Below are positions 24,681 through 37,216 of a stretch of 64,000 nt of DNA, piece after piece (position 1 is the first letter of the stretch; the number at the start of each line of letters is the position of its first letter). The translations under genes were made by a program, and so were the position numbers. Source of the stretch: Sphagnum compactum (Eukaryota; Bryophyta; Sphagnopsida; Sphagnales); NCBI GenBank assembly GCA_965153455.1, contig OZ234495.1:19216875-19280874 (forward strand), read 5' to 3'. The notes under the pieces are model-generated. The model searched no databases and was not told where the DNA came from. It was given only the letters and a program-made list of their open reading frames with translations.

Positions 24681-26709
24681 ATGTCGTGTGTGGTGTGCTC
24701 GTGGGTGTTTCGTCTCTCGCCATTTCAATCCGCAAGCTCGCTGCAGCAGCAGCAGCGCTCTCACTCTCTTCTTCTAGCTGCAGCCAATAAAACCAAATCT
24801 TCTTCCTCCTCCTCCTTGCTAATCTACTCCCTTTCTTCAGCCGTCTGCACTTTCCAAAGATTGCGCCTTCTCCTCACATCTGTGGAGAGAAGAGCGGGGA
24901 GTATGTGTGCATTTCTGCCCGTTGCTTCCTTATTACATGCAGCAGATAAGCATCCGGAAAATAGTCAAAGGATAGAAGAAGAATCCGGCAGGCCGCTCCG
25001 TTACCGTAAGCCATTATTTCACGTCCAAGAGAAGAATCCTGTGCTTCTTTGGCGAGTAATCGATTCTTCCGTTCATGAGTTTGGTTTAGGTTTCACGTCT
25101 CTCTTAGTTGATTCTTGGAACTTCGTCTTCGTCGTTGCCACGGATTTACTACGATCACCGCAAAGTAGACATGTCGGCCATGGCGTGCTTTCCCTATTAC
25201 TTGCCCTAGCACTCACCTCCAAAAACGCACCGCCTTCCTCAATGGAGACATTTGAAAATGTTCCTCAAACTCTTTCTGGTACTCTTTTTTTCTTTCATTC
25301 TGTTACTGTGTATCTGTCTTTTCCCGCAACCCAGATGCTTCGGTCTCTCCAGACTAAACCCTAAACCCTAAATCCTGCACATTAATTTGTTATCCTTGTT
25401 ATCTGCCAATTGGAAGAAGTGGCAGAGTCAATGGTAAGCCAGGCCAGCTTCACATTCTCTATTTTTGACCAATTGTTTTGAATTTTGGATCTCAAATGGA
25501 TTCAGAGATAGAAGATTCATAAGTTTTTATTTTTCTTTGGAACCGAAGACAACAATGTTGTTGAGCTTGATTTGTTTTTTTTCTTTTTTGGGGTGGTGTA
25601 AACCCTAAATAAAAATGTATCATCAATCACTGTCCACTGTTTCCTTCTTTCTTTCTCAACATTGGATCACTTTTCTGTTTCTGCTGGCAGGTGCAGATAA
25701 GGCACACAGGATACAAAGGCCAAAGTCTGCAAAAGCAGAATCATGTACACGCAAGTGTGTGTCTACTTGCATCCGGGGTGGAGCTGGGGCACCTGGTGAA
25801 GGACCTCTCAATGTGCGCAGGTACATGAATCTCTGTTGCCCTTCATATCAGCTTCATTTCATTGGAGTCAAGTTGCTATTTCTGCTTATATATCTACTTG
25901 ACATATCACCTCATGGGCCTTTCTCTCTGTTTGGAAATCAAGCTATCTTTGGTATGGCGCTCTGTCCTCTGCTCCTTAAATGCATCCAGTGGCTCAAAAC
26001 AATTATGAAGACAATACGAGAAATTTGGTTGCAATGTGGTGCAGGCCACTTGTTGTTTTCAAGGAAGGTTTCCGGAGTCGCCAATACTGGTATGGACTTA
26101 CACACATTGACTGAGCAATTTTGTTTCCCTTGTGAATTGATGACCCTGCCAAAATAAATAAAAGAAAAACCATCCATCCAGAAGGGAAAGTCTTTTACAA
26201 AAAGAGAGGACCAACATCCAACAAAAAGACAGCACCCATGAGTGCAAATGCACAAGTGGGGGTCTCAAAAGAGTAATCTAGGTCCTAAACCCCTCACCAG
26301 TTGCCTGAAGCAGATCCCACAAGAGATGGGTGGGAAACCTGAAAGAGCACCAAGCCTAGAAGAGATCTGCCCTGCAACCATGTGAATTCATGCAGAGCAG
26401 CTATTCACAAAAATACGTTTCATGCTGAGGAGGTTTTGTGTCAAGACAAGGGTGTAATGAGCAAAGATTTTATCCTCTGCGAGATTTTGTCCTCTGCTCT
26501 AACAGCATCTATCAGAATCTGTGCAACTAATTTTATCTAGGTCTTTGTATCAGTAATTGAGAGAAAGCTTTTCATGAAAATGGATATGCATTTACCTTCA
26601 GACATGGACAAAGTATTAACAACATTTTGTGGGTGGAAAATGGTTGTGTAGCTTGGTTGAATGCAGTGAAATCTGCAATTTGATTGGTGATAGGGATGAT
26701 GGTCCATGA
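24681..26709 (+). CDS. Conserved plant protein with two CX3CX3C motifs, probably plastid-targeted
   Basis: Exons are 24681-25278, 25691-25820, 26045-26089 and 26652-26709, in phase with GT-AG introns, giving 276 aa. The N-terminal 75 residues are rich in Ser, Arg and Leu and resemble a transit peptide. ATG 24903 (MCAFLPV) is an alternative start. A hydrophobic stretch spans about residues 130-185 (FTSLLVDSWNFVF and LSLLLALAL). The C-terminal part is compact and looks conserved: CTRKCVSTC (218-226), GEGPLNVRRPLVVFKEGF, then CLVECSEIC (258-266), so two CX3CX3C blocks lie 31 residues apart. The block resembles uncharacterised plant proteins recalled from general knowledge, but no function can be given. 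Paired cysteines could form disulfides or bind metal. The 5' end is the least certain part. Confidence 0.78.
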
Positions 26710-27290
26710 ATGCAGCATAAGCATTGCTCCCACCCTCTCACAGATGCAAATGGATGAGAAGTCCTTGAGGCTTTTCTTTCATGTACCAAAGAAACTGAAG
26801 CTGGAACACTGGCCTGTGAAATCTGATTTTACCCTCTGCTACTCAAGGATGTGTGATGCACCCATCCTTCAAATTGGATCTTGAATTGGATCTGCTATTC
26901 CTGCTTCTCTCTCTCTTTCCTGTTTTACTTTGACAAATCTTCAGGCACCTTAGTATGTATAACATCTCCATTGTGTGAAGCGATTTTTCACAACTCATTG
27001 ATGTTCTCAACATTTGAAGTGATGTGGAAGTGATGTTGAAGATGGAGCCCATCTAAATTCAAACAGCTGTGGTGATCCATGGGGTATAACTTGGATTGGA
27101 AATCCTTATTGACTGTAATCTTTTTGAGTATCATGTACAGCCACAACCCCTGAGCACCACAAACCAAGTGTAAATACAGTACATAAATTGGAAAGTTATG
27201 TCTTGGCCTTGCTGTTGTCTACATTTGTTGAATTTCAGTATCAGGAGAAGCCAAGAAGTGAATGGTATCTGGATAAAACACAGCCAATCA
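26710..27290. other. 3' flank, no gene seen
   Basis: Probably 3' UTR of the upstream gene followed by spacer up to the end of the coiled-coil pseudogene. No supported ORF. Confidence 0.5.
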
Positions 27291-29861
27291 TTAACTGGGA
27301 CAAAATAAGTTCATGGATGCTTTCCTATATTCAGAAAAAGAGAGATTATGCAACCCACTCCAAGAACCACCAACTCTGTCACCCTTTTGACTACCAGCAT
27401 TTTCAAGTTCACCAGCTTTTTGCAGGTGGTCAAGCTCATTGGTCAGAGCATCATTCTCCTGTTTGAAAGAGGCAAGCAGTTTGGTCACCTTAAGATCCTC
27501 AGTCTTCTGATGTTCCTTCAAGATATGCAAATTCTCCCTAAATGTTGTAGTGTCTTTATCTTTCTGCCTTGCTGAAGCTTGATGGTCACTCAATTCCTGT
27601 GTAATGGCATCTATCTCATTCTGCCATCTCTGCTCTTTCTCTTGCATATCGTTCACCAGCTGTCATTTTCTGACAAAATGCATCTCCAACACCTCCTCTC
27701 TTCTGTTCTGCTCACTCTCAACCTCCCTGTCTATTTTCAAAACTTCATTGTGGAACTTCTGCATTAGGACCTCTATTTCATGTTCTGTTGCACTGAGCTG
27801 CCTCTTCAGTTGGTCCACATCCGCAGCTTCCAGCACAGGTGCTGCCTCCAGCTCCTTTCTTGCAGACCCCATCTGCTTCTCTTTGACTGAAATTGGAGAC
27901 TGCAAGGCTTCAATCAGGTTAGGAGTGTCCCATGCGTGCATCTCCAGTTGAATTCTCACTGTTTTCAACTTGTCTGCTTCCATCCTCAAAGACTCTTCCT
28001 CGATGTCAATCTCATTCACAAACCTCACAATACTCAGGCAGTTTTCACCCTCACTTTCTTCTTGACTCTTCCTACATGGAAAACTGGTCAATGTTGGGTG
28101 CTCTGCCAAAGATTTCCTGTTTCCATACAGCTGTTGCTGCAACTCATGAAGATGTTCCCTGTGGCACCATAATTCAGCTCCTGGTATGAGCTTTTGAGTT
28201 TGAGCAAGTCATAGTCCTTGGCATCCAATAGGGATGTCCATTTTGCTCCTAGCTCCTCAAGCCAATCCTCATGCTGTGAGACCATTGCTTCCCACCCAGC
28301 TTTCTCATCAGCCCATTTCTTGCAACGGACCTCCATTTCCTGCTCCGTCTTTCCCCTCTTGCATTGTTTCTGCCTCTCTAGTCTTACACTTTGCTTCCCA
28401 GTGAGTTAACCTGAACTCCAAATGACTGCATCTTGCAACTAGGTCTTTCTCCCTCTCTGACCACATTGCCTCAATCTCTCTTTCTCTATCCCGAGCTCTC
28501 CTAAACTGTAAATTCAGTTTTGCTTCCAGCTTATCTCTCTCTGTTTCTGCTTAGTCCCGCTGAGCTTTCCGATTATCCTGCTCTGACTCAGATGCCCCAG
28601 AGCTTATCTCATTTGATCTCCTTGAATTGGCCCTCTGTAACTCTTGTTCAAGTTCCTGTAAGAGAGTTCTAAGTCTTCCTTGGAGATCATCTCCAGCTTC
28701 CTTCATCAAATTCTCCCTTATCTTGACAAGAAACTCAACCAGCCTCTGCCACCTTTCCTGGCTGTCACTGCACATCTTCTTCTCCTCTCTACATGTCTCC
28801 AGCAGACCATCAGCTTCAAACCATGCTTCTTTGTGGCATTCTTGTTTGATTACCAAGCCTGATTCAGCCTCTGCCATCTTATCGGATATCCTGCTCAATA
28901 CCTTGTCCAAAGTGAGGATTTGACTTTCAAGTGGTGCTCTCTCTCATGCCACATGAATTGCTGCCGTTGAAACATGCTCTCTGCATCCTCTTTTGCATGG
29001 AGAGTAGACTCCAGTACATGGTGATCTTGCTCTGCTCGCTGGTCAGCTTCCTTCAGCATATCCTCACAGGCCAGAACCATTGCTCACTTGGACTGACTGC
29101 AGCTCGCCTGCTGTTGGTTGCAGCCATGAGTAAATCTCCTGACTTTCTCACATTCCCTCCCTCTATCGATAGCTCCTCCCTGTGCTCAGCTTCGAGTTCA
29201 ACCAGCATGCCTTCAATGATGCCATCCATTTCATCCTGCTTCTTCAGGAGTGCATATTCATTTTCAGCATGTGCAATTTTGAGCTCTCCCTCCAGACGCC
29301 ACACCCTTCCCTTCAACAGCCAAACCTCATCCCCAAGTTGTGCTTTGTGGCACTCCACCTGAAAGTCCTGCTTTCTTTGTTCCATCTCCCATGATTCCTC
29401 ATCAGCTTGCATGTTCAGCCACATTTCTTCCATCACACCTTCATACCCAACCTCCTCCTCAATTTTTTCAACCATATATTCTACCCTCTCCTTTGAAGCC
29501 TTGCCTGGAGTTCTCTCTCCCTTTGCAGCTTCCTGAGCTGGCTGATGAGAAACTCTGAGACTTTGAACTCTTTCTTTGTCTCATCTGTTGCTGTTGCTGT
29601 GATGAACCTCTCTGCTAGTCCCCAGAAATCTGATTACTGACATCCTAGCTTCTCAGACCCTTCACAACAGAGTGAAGATTGGAACTCTTCTGAAGGCAGC
29701 TGCTTCCCTTCAACCTCTGCAATGGCTTTATTGCCTTCCTGCTCATCCCAACATCCCTCCATAGCCTAAATCCTAAACCCTCTGAATTCACCAGCTTCAA
29801 CATCACCATCTGCACCACTAAAAGCTATGTCACTTCCCTCTCCTTCACTAACCAGCATGGT
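27291..29861 (-). pseudogene. Decayed coiled-coil protein gene
   Basis: Minus-strand frames over 2.5 kb give a string of Glu/Lys/Gln/Leu-rich helical segments with heptad character. From the 5' end: MLVSEGEGSDIAF (29861), MEGCWDEQEGNK, EEMWLNMQADEESWEMEQRK, ESMFQRQQFMWHERE, LRTLLQELEQELQRANSRR, then VSQHEDWLEELGAKW and QEKEQRWQNEIDAITQEL, ending near 27291. In-frame stops (about 29770 and 29625) and several frame changes interrupt it, and no GT-AG pairs were found that remove all of them. Coding-like sequence may reach to about 29990. There is no poly-A trace at the 3' end. The family is not recognised; a myosin- or golgin-like rod is possible. A heavily spliced live gene is a less likely alternative. 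Confidence 0.6.
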
Positions 29862-32121
29862 TCACACACCAAGCTCCCTCCATTGCTCATAGCTTCGGGC
29901 TGACACACCTGAATCTTCCTTGCCAACAAGCACAGGGAACGCCCTGATGTTCAATGGTGCACAGAGAAGCTTTGATGATCAATAGCAGCAGTTCATCAGC
30001 ATGTTTGCTGATAGAAAGAACAATTAATGTTGAGTCTTCTCTGCAAGACTGCTTGATTCCTAGGAATGGGAAAGAGTGAAGCCCACTATCATCATCATCA
30101 TATCATCTAAGAGGCAAGACATTGAGACTGCAGCACTCTTGTTTCCTGATCCATCTCACCATCTTCTTCACCAATTTTCTTCTTGAAAACAATGTTGTAT
30201 TAAGTTTTGTTTCACCCAACTTGTACATGACTCAATGCATTTCCCTTACGTCATAAAATCCAATGCCTTCCATGGCAATTTGACAATGACCAAAACAAAA
30301 AAAAAAAAAAAAAACAAAACAAAACTAACACCAATTTTTGAGTTGCAAAACATTCATAATATTTCATTAGCCTATTGGCATCTAATGACTTGATGACCCA
30401 TGGCTCTCAAACAACAACTACAAATGGTGAACTCTTAAAAGCATTCGAGCTTACAAACAATTGTACTCTTGAAAATATTTGATATGAAATACATGGCTTG
30501 CTTTTGCATGTCCATTCTCATCTATCATTCTCACCCTATCAATATTCCCAATGTTCACATACTCATAATGCTCTGTAGTACATGCAAGAACACTATGGTG
30601 AGGCAAATGAATACTCCTCTCTCAAGGAATTATTGGACATCCACGTTCAGAATTCCAACCTCTTCCATAGCCTTGGAATAATTCTTACAAAAGAGAATAA
30701 CTTTCTTCCACATGTGCCTCCACCAATGCTCTATCATCTACCCACATATATGCCATACCACATGTCATCCATTGTCTCAACTATTATGGGTGTATTGTTA
30801 CTCCAAGCGATGCACCTATGTCTTTCAAGGGAATCTACTTCATGAACATTGTGTGCAATAAATCCACAGCTTCATGCTCCATGGTTTGCATCATGAACAT
30901 GTCATAAAATTTTCCCACGATTTAAAATTTACAAAAAAAACTAACACCACATCTACGAAACTGCAATTAAAACTCCATATTACACTTTGAAGGCAACCAT
31001 CTTGTTAGTTCTTTGCAATTCAGAACAAATGCAACAATAATGAGTGCCATCATAACCTTGAGGACAACACTTTAAAACTATCAAACCATTACCTTCATGG
31101 AGAATGGTATAGACTAGCTGCCATTTGTTCTCACCGACTTCATTTGCTCCCCACAATGGGTGTGGGCAAGTGTGTAACAACCAGGTTGAAATCTGATTTT
31201 CAGCTGAATTCCCTCCGTCAGCCCCACATTATTGCCACAGCAATTCTCAGCTTGTATGACAAGGCCTGACCATGAGATGTTGCCAGCCATAAAATGCTGG
31301 CCTTGGTCTTTTCAATAATTATGTGATTACATGGATCAAATATCAAGTGATCTCTCACATCTACTTTGTAGTAGATACCAAAATGTCATGAAGCAGATTC
31401 AAAAGGATGTCATGCATTCCTCAATTGTGCACAGGTTGTGTCAATTCCAAAAATTACTGGAAATCTCAGGGCTTTGAGTGACTCATCAGAAGTGCTTCCA
31501 CTTGTGCATATGAGGCACTTCAACATGTGTCCTGGAGCTCACACAAAACAAACCGTACCAACAACTGCTCAAAACAGTGATGCAAGCTCTGAAATCATCT
31601 CAGAATCCTTCCAACAGTACCTGCTGGTCCACACATTTTAACAACAGTTCTTCTAACTTTGATGGTCCACCAACTGGGACCCAAGAGTTCAATCAGGATA
31701 ACCAACAACCACTGGTTTGGACAACAGAATTCTAGACAGTAGAGAACTCCAACAATTACATACCATTAATTGACACTCATTGAATTTGGAGTTTCATGAT
31801 GTTGCAACCTACAGAATTTCCCTTCATCATGACTTTCACACTACAATTTGTAGGATATGTAAGTAATCTACCTGGCATGTGAAGGGCAAATGTTCAAAGA
31901 CAAAAATTGAAGGATTTGGTTTTCAAATTTCAGGGCTCCTGCAAACATTAACAGAATGTGACAGATCTCTAACGATGTACACTTGATTGGGTAGGTTCCT
32001 TCTGCCCCTCAATTTTCTAGTGGAACTTCTCAAACCTTGCAAGCCATGTGGTGAACAAATATGAACAGTTGGAATGAACGTGGCAAGTAACTGGCCCTTC
32101 CAGAAATGACTTCATTGTCTT
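29862..32121. other. Spacer with possible coding debris
   Basis: 30296-30325 is A-rich. On the minus strand at 31180-30980 a 66-residue frame contains HYCCICSELQRTN, and further frames between 30850 and 30480 look weakly protein-like but are broken by stops. No family was recognised. 31200-32121 includes the 3' flank of the histidine gene. Confidence 0.45.
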
Positions 32122-35065
32122 TCATGAACGTGAAAGGACACCCTTGGAACTGCATTAGGACAAAGGGATCTGTTAGCACAATATTCACCAAACCATTCAG
32201 CAGGGAGAAAAGGTATTTCTGTGTTAGAGCAGGGATAAACAAGCTGGATTCCCAACTTGTATAACACAACTGGGAATTGACACTGAAGTACAAAATTTAT
32301 TCTGCAACAGATTCAAAAAGCAGCTGAGAAATAAACCTGGGGATGCTCCCCCTTCGACGTTCATCATACTCTGTAGCCTGCCGAAGGGCTCTTGCAAATG
32401 CTTTGAAGGTGGCCTCAATTATGTGATGAGAGTTTTTGCCAGAAAGCTACACCCATTCACAGATAATTCCACAAATGAGCTGCGATTCAGAATTGAGCCA
32501 CAGTAGCTAGGATAATGTGACCTACTTGTCCTGTATACCCTGTTAGAATGATAAAGTTGCACTCAGTCTCCACTTGATTGGTGTATACTTGTTTGTCAAG
32601 GCAAACTAGAGGCTACAGATAACTAGCAGAAAACAGCTGAAACACATTCATGAGCAGTTTGGGAGAGGCATTATATAAAGGCATAGTGGCAGAGAGTGTC
32701 TCATATGCCACTGAATGCAATTGAAAGGAAATGACAAGTCTAATGATACTTCCATTGCAACGGCCTCATAAGAGAAATAAGATGAGTAAAATGGGATAGG
32801 AGGGTTATGCACCTGGCGAATATGAAGAGTCATTCCTGAAGTGTTCACCAATGATTGGAAAAAGTGTTCCACCAACTGTAATGTTATGATCATATCAAGA
32901 GGCTGCAATTGTAGCCATAAACAATAGGATCTTCTGTTCTTTTACCCATTTTCACAAGCAGCATGAGAACAAGAATGAAACAAAGAGTGACTTATACCTG
33001 GGTATCATAGTTGCCAACATGTTGTGTTGGAATGTCAAGGCTGTACCCTAAATAGGGACGCCCAGACAAATCCTGTATCCAAAACCACATAGAATTAACT
33101 CCTGGAGGTCCTGGCCTTGTCAGCAAGTCTCTGAAAAGAGGATGCAACCTGGAAATTTTCAAGGATGTACATGCAGAATCAGGGTTGGTGAGTGGAGCAA
33201 GGAACACATGACCACAAACACAACTGCAAAAGGTGGAGGGAATAACCAGAACAACGTGCACCAGAGCTTCATCAAGAGGAGCAGTGAAGTCACCAAAGCG
33301 ATGAATGCCTTTGCGATCCCCTAAGGCTCTCAAAAGTGCCTGCAATTTGATATCCATGTGTCTCATTCATTTCACCTCTATCAAGCTTTATGCTCATGCC
33401 TTCATTCTTAATACTTCACAACACAGTTCAACTATGGTGCAGTTCAGAAGGAACACATTGAAGACATGACTCAGAGCACAACAAAAAGGAGATTTGAAGA
33501 AAGTCTCAACAATGGGCATGGAACATACAGTTCCAAGAGCAAGAGCGATATCCTCATTTGTATGATGATCATCAATGTGAGTGTCCCCCTTGGCCTTAAC
33601 TCTGACATCAAAAAGACCATGTGATGCCAATTGCTGCAAATGATAAAAATTCACTAGATTAGGCCTATGCCACTTGGGGTAATCCTGTATTTGAGGTGCA
33701 CAATATGAACAAAACTAATCACTCACATGAAGCACATGGTCCAAGAAGGGAATGCCAGTATCACAGTTGCAGATGCAATGACCTGAAATTCTGTATTTGA
33801 GGTACACAATATGAACAGAACTAATCACTCACATCAAGCATATGGTCCAAGAATGGAATGCCAGTATCACAGTCACAGATGCCATTCCCATTCAGGTCAA
33901 TGTTGATTTCAACACTTGTTTCCTTGGTTACTCTAAACTCTGATCCAATGCGAGAAACTTTTGCTGCACAAGACAAACAAATCCAATCAAGCATCAAGCC
34001 AGAACTGCAGTCTCATGTTATGACAGAGAGCATATGGTGGTATCTTATGAGGTTCAAGAATAACGCACAAATATTACAATTCACCATTTATAGACAAGTT
34101 CACAAAATAGCAGAGTACACCATCATATGACATGAATGGTGAAAAACAGGAAAAAAAAACTGTTCTCAACAGATATCTCCAGTCAAGCTTGAGGCCTCTA
34201 ACTTGCTTGACATCAAAGAGACAGGTATTGTATACTATGAGAAGAGATTACATGCATAAAACCAACAGAACATAGGCAACCATGATCAGCTATCCTAAAT
34301 ACAATCATGCAAAATTACCCTTGACAATGTCTTTGGATTTGTGCAAGACATTTCAGAGCAAGTATACTCTTCGTGTGATATCACCAGAACTTGGTAAAAG
34401 AGGTACAAACAAGATGCAACCCATTTGATTGACAAACACACTCCCCACTTCGTTGGTGGAAACTAGTATCAAAACTAAATTGAAGAAAATTTCACCTTCC
34501 ACAACATTACCCATGTTGGCAAGGAAATTGCAATACTGCAGCCTCTCTCTGTGAAGAAAATCCTGCCGAATTGGGTCCTTTGATTTCAGAAGTCTGAACC
34601 CACTACCTAGCTTGATATTCTGCTTTGCTCTTAGAAATGACACTGAGGTACGTGCCTGTATTTGAACCTCTTTCTGTAGAAGCATTTTCTGCAAAACCCT
34701 AATTCTAGCAAAACGCAGGAGGACGGAGGACGCAGGGTAATTGTTGAGGATGAGTATGGCTATATACCTTTATTTTCTGTCAAGGTTTCTTGAGCATGGG
34801 ACACGGTCTCCGAGGAGGAGGAGGAGGAGGAATTGGAAGACAGTGAGACAGCGCGGGAAAACACGGTGAAGGTCCGGGGCTCATGTGCCCTAACAAGCTC
34901 CACGGAAGCCGGCCAACGTGAATTTCTTGTAAAGCAACAACCTTGTTCCTTTCTTCCCGGCGACGAATACGACACAACTTGCTGCTTCGATTGCTGATGC
35001 TGCTGCCGCCACTGCATCAGATGTGATCCCGCCACACCAACCTCCACCAACATCGCCATCTCCAT
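32122..35065 (-). CDS. HISN5: Imidazoleglycerol-phosphate dehydratase, plastid
   Basis: Exons from the 5' end on the minus strand: 35065-34768, 33963-33833, 33633-33529, 33339-33247, 33072-32998, 32875-32813, 32446-32337, 32149-32122. All junctions are in phase, giving 300 aa (plant enzymes about 270-290). Residues 1-95 form a Ser-rich plastid leader. The catalytic domain begins [12 protein letters not shown]. The enzyme dehydrates imidazoleglycerol phosphate to imidazoleacetol phosphate in histidine synthesis using two Mn ions. Metal-ligand motifs are present: FLDHM (H140), DDHHTNED (164-171) and NSHHIIEA (H262, H263, E266). The last exon adds SSKGVLSRS, the usual plant C-terminus. A further in-frame ATG at 35185 would add 40 residues; ATG 35065 was preferred because MEMAMLVEV opens a plausible transit peptide. 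Confidence 0.96.
33685..33883. repeat. 106-bp-offset duplication of an exon/intron border in HISN5
   Basis: 33685-33777 repeats 33791-33883 with about ten differences. It copies the 3' end of exon 2 (through IPFLDHMLD), its GTGAGTG donor and the intron that follows. The second copy reads [13 protein letters not shown] before the same donor. A TTTCAG acceptor just upstream (minus strand) could define a 56-nt exon, 33782-33727. Confidence 0.88.
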
Positions 35066-35339
35066 CACACACAAAACCCCAAACCTAATGCAAGGTGGTA
35101 GCGGAGCGCAGGACCCAAAACCCACAACCACCCTCTTCTCTTCGAGCTCCTTACCTGGTCTAAAGAATGGGTAGCAACACAACATCCAAGTACACTAAAA
35201 AAATTCTAACTGGTTTTTCCGTGTAGGGTAAAGTGGAGGGTGAGGGCATTACTGAAGCCAGGGCCCATACGAGGCACCAATTGAATTCATCTCTTTCCAG
35301 GTATTTTATTTTTTAGTAGATTGCAACAATCTAGTATAA
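35066..35339. promoter_or_regulatory. Upstream flank of HISN5
   Basis: This stretch separates the HISN5 start from the second MITE and should hold its 5' UTR and core promoter. No clear TATA box was identified. Confidence 0.35.
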
Positions 35340-35710
35340 GAGCATCCCCACCCATGCTCAGTATGTGACCCTGCAACAGTATTTCTCACATCCAAGTTTA
35401 GTTATTTACTGTTTTGCAACCCCACCCATAAAACCGAAGCGAGGACTGGAAAATAGGTGGGAACTACTAATAGCAAACCACCTGGACCAATCATTATGAT
35501 TCGCCAATCAGAAACAGGGAGCAGCAGCCAGATCATATTTATTACACTCGTCTCTAGCAGGTGCACAGCATTTTACCAGCCTCAGCAAGCAAACTGAACA
35601 AGTATGCAAATAGAAATACCATTTCCCCTGAGCCTGCATATGTTGACTTTTGTTCATCCGATTTTGTTGTGCAGGTTCACACACTGAAAATTGGTGGGGA
35701 ATCGATGCTC
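35340..35710. mobile_element. Harbinger/Tourist-like MITE, copy 2
   Basis: A 371-bp element. The left end GAGCATCCCCACCC and the right end GGTGGGGAATCGATGCTC are inverted repeats apart from a small insertion. TAA flanks both sides (35337-35339, 35711-35713). The interior aligns with copy 1 at 15356-15737 in the same orientation, sharing TTTCTCACATCCAAGTTTAG and CACCTGGACCAATCATTATG. It ends about 275 bp upstream of the HISN5 start and could affect its promoter. Confidence 0.85.
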
Positions 35711-35713
35711 TAA

Positions 35714-37216
35714 GGAAGAAAGTGCATGTCTATCCCTTCAATGATATTATAAACCTTACACTTGACTTGTGTGACCTTCCCATCCACACCTTATATTAGA
35801 TTATGCCCATGAATCTTGGAAATTACAATTAAGTTCATACATTTTCTTTTTTTTGCTATTGATTAAGTCTCTTTCTACTTGTGATGAATTGACAACCACA
35901 ACAATAGGTAGAGGGTTTTGGCTAGAACTTGCAATGTTTGAAGGATTGACATGGATGTGATTAATAAAAAACTTATGTTCGACTATTTTGGGGACATTTA
36001 AGGAGGGAGGGTGTGCCATGGCAACAAACACAACTACTTAACAACTAACTCCAAACCTCAACAACAGACCTCAATGTTGAACAAAATATTTAGATAGTAA
36101 ACTTTGGCTTCAAGCAATGTAGGTATGGACTTTCATGTGGTTATTTCATTTGTGAAATGTGATGGCCCTTTTTATAACCCATGACTCATTGTAGCAAACT
36201 CCAATGAAGCTTGAAAGTTTGCAAGTTTAAAAGACCTAAGACTTGAAAGAATTAACACACTAATGATTAATAATTTGATAACTATAGAATCCAAATCCAA
36301 ATTGCATCAAGTAGCAACTTGTGTAGTGTGCCCATATCCTCTTAGAAACTAGTCACTATAGTTAACCCTTGATATTCAATTGAGGACATAATTACACACA
36401 TTGCACCATTGTAGATCTTTTGATCATTACATAATTACATCATGCATGATTAATCATCAAAGCCCAACTCTTAGTCCTAGTTTGCAAGCAATGTAGGGCA
36501 CTACAAGCATGTTGTCACACTGTAATAAGTCTACTATCTACCATTTAATAGTTTGTTGTCTAGATTCTCAAATAAACCATGTTAGTGTTCAATTGTTCAC
36601 GGCAAAAAACTTAAAAGTTTACTTGATAGTAAAAGCATGATGGCCATTGGTGACTGGACTTGCAACCTACAATGAATAGCTTCCATTTTGGAATTTGAAT
36701 CTTGATGTTGACAATTGAAAGAATTAAATCACAATTCACAATCAAGTGAATATCAATGATGTCACATATTCTAGCATTCATAGTTGGTGTTCAAAGATAT
36801 GGACATCAATGATAATTATTGTTTATACCTTACACCCCAACTCTTAGATGCTGTAAACAAAAGTTTGGTTGTTGGAGCCTACAATGTGCAATGTGCATGA
36901 TTAGTTCAACAAATGTCAACCAATTGAATAATTATTAATTTGTAACTAATAAATACATTCAATCATCGATGTCGTGCTACAAGGTATTGAATAACATCAT
37001 TGAGACTTGAACCTTAAAAGGACTAGTCATTAAGTTAAAACTTGTTCAAAATTGGTTGAATATTTCAATTAAATCACAAATCCAACATGGATGAAATATG
37101 TGATTTGTGATAACAATGGAAACATTGCCATTTGGCTATATCAAAATCAAAAGACCACTTATACATTCCAAATTAAAACCAAAAGCACAAAAAATGATCG
37201 TGTAAATATGTATGAA
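35714..37216. other. AT-rich spacer without genes
   Basis: No ORF with coding character on either strand. Repeated words such as TTGACAATTGAAAG and AATTGAATA suggest very old repeats. Confidence 0.5.

Noticed and set aside
34353-34694. 113-codon minus-strand ORF between HISN5 exons 1 and 2
   Set aside because: Direct splicing of 34768 to 33963 is in phase and gives the expected leader-to-domain junction. No flanking splice sites required this ORF as an exon.
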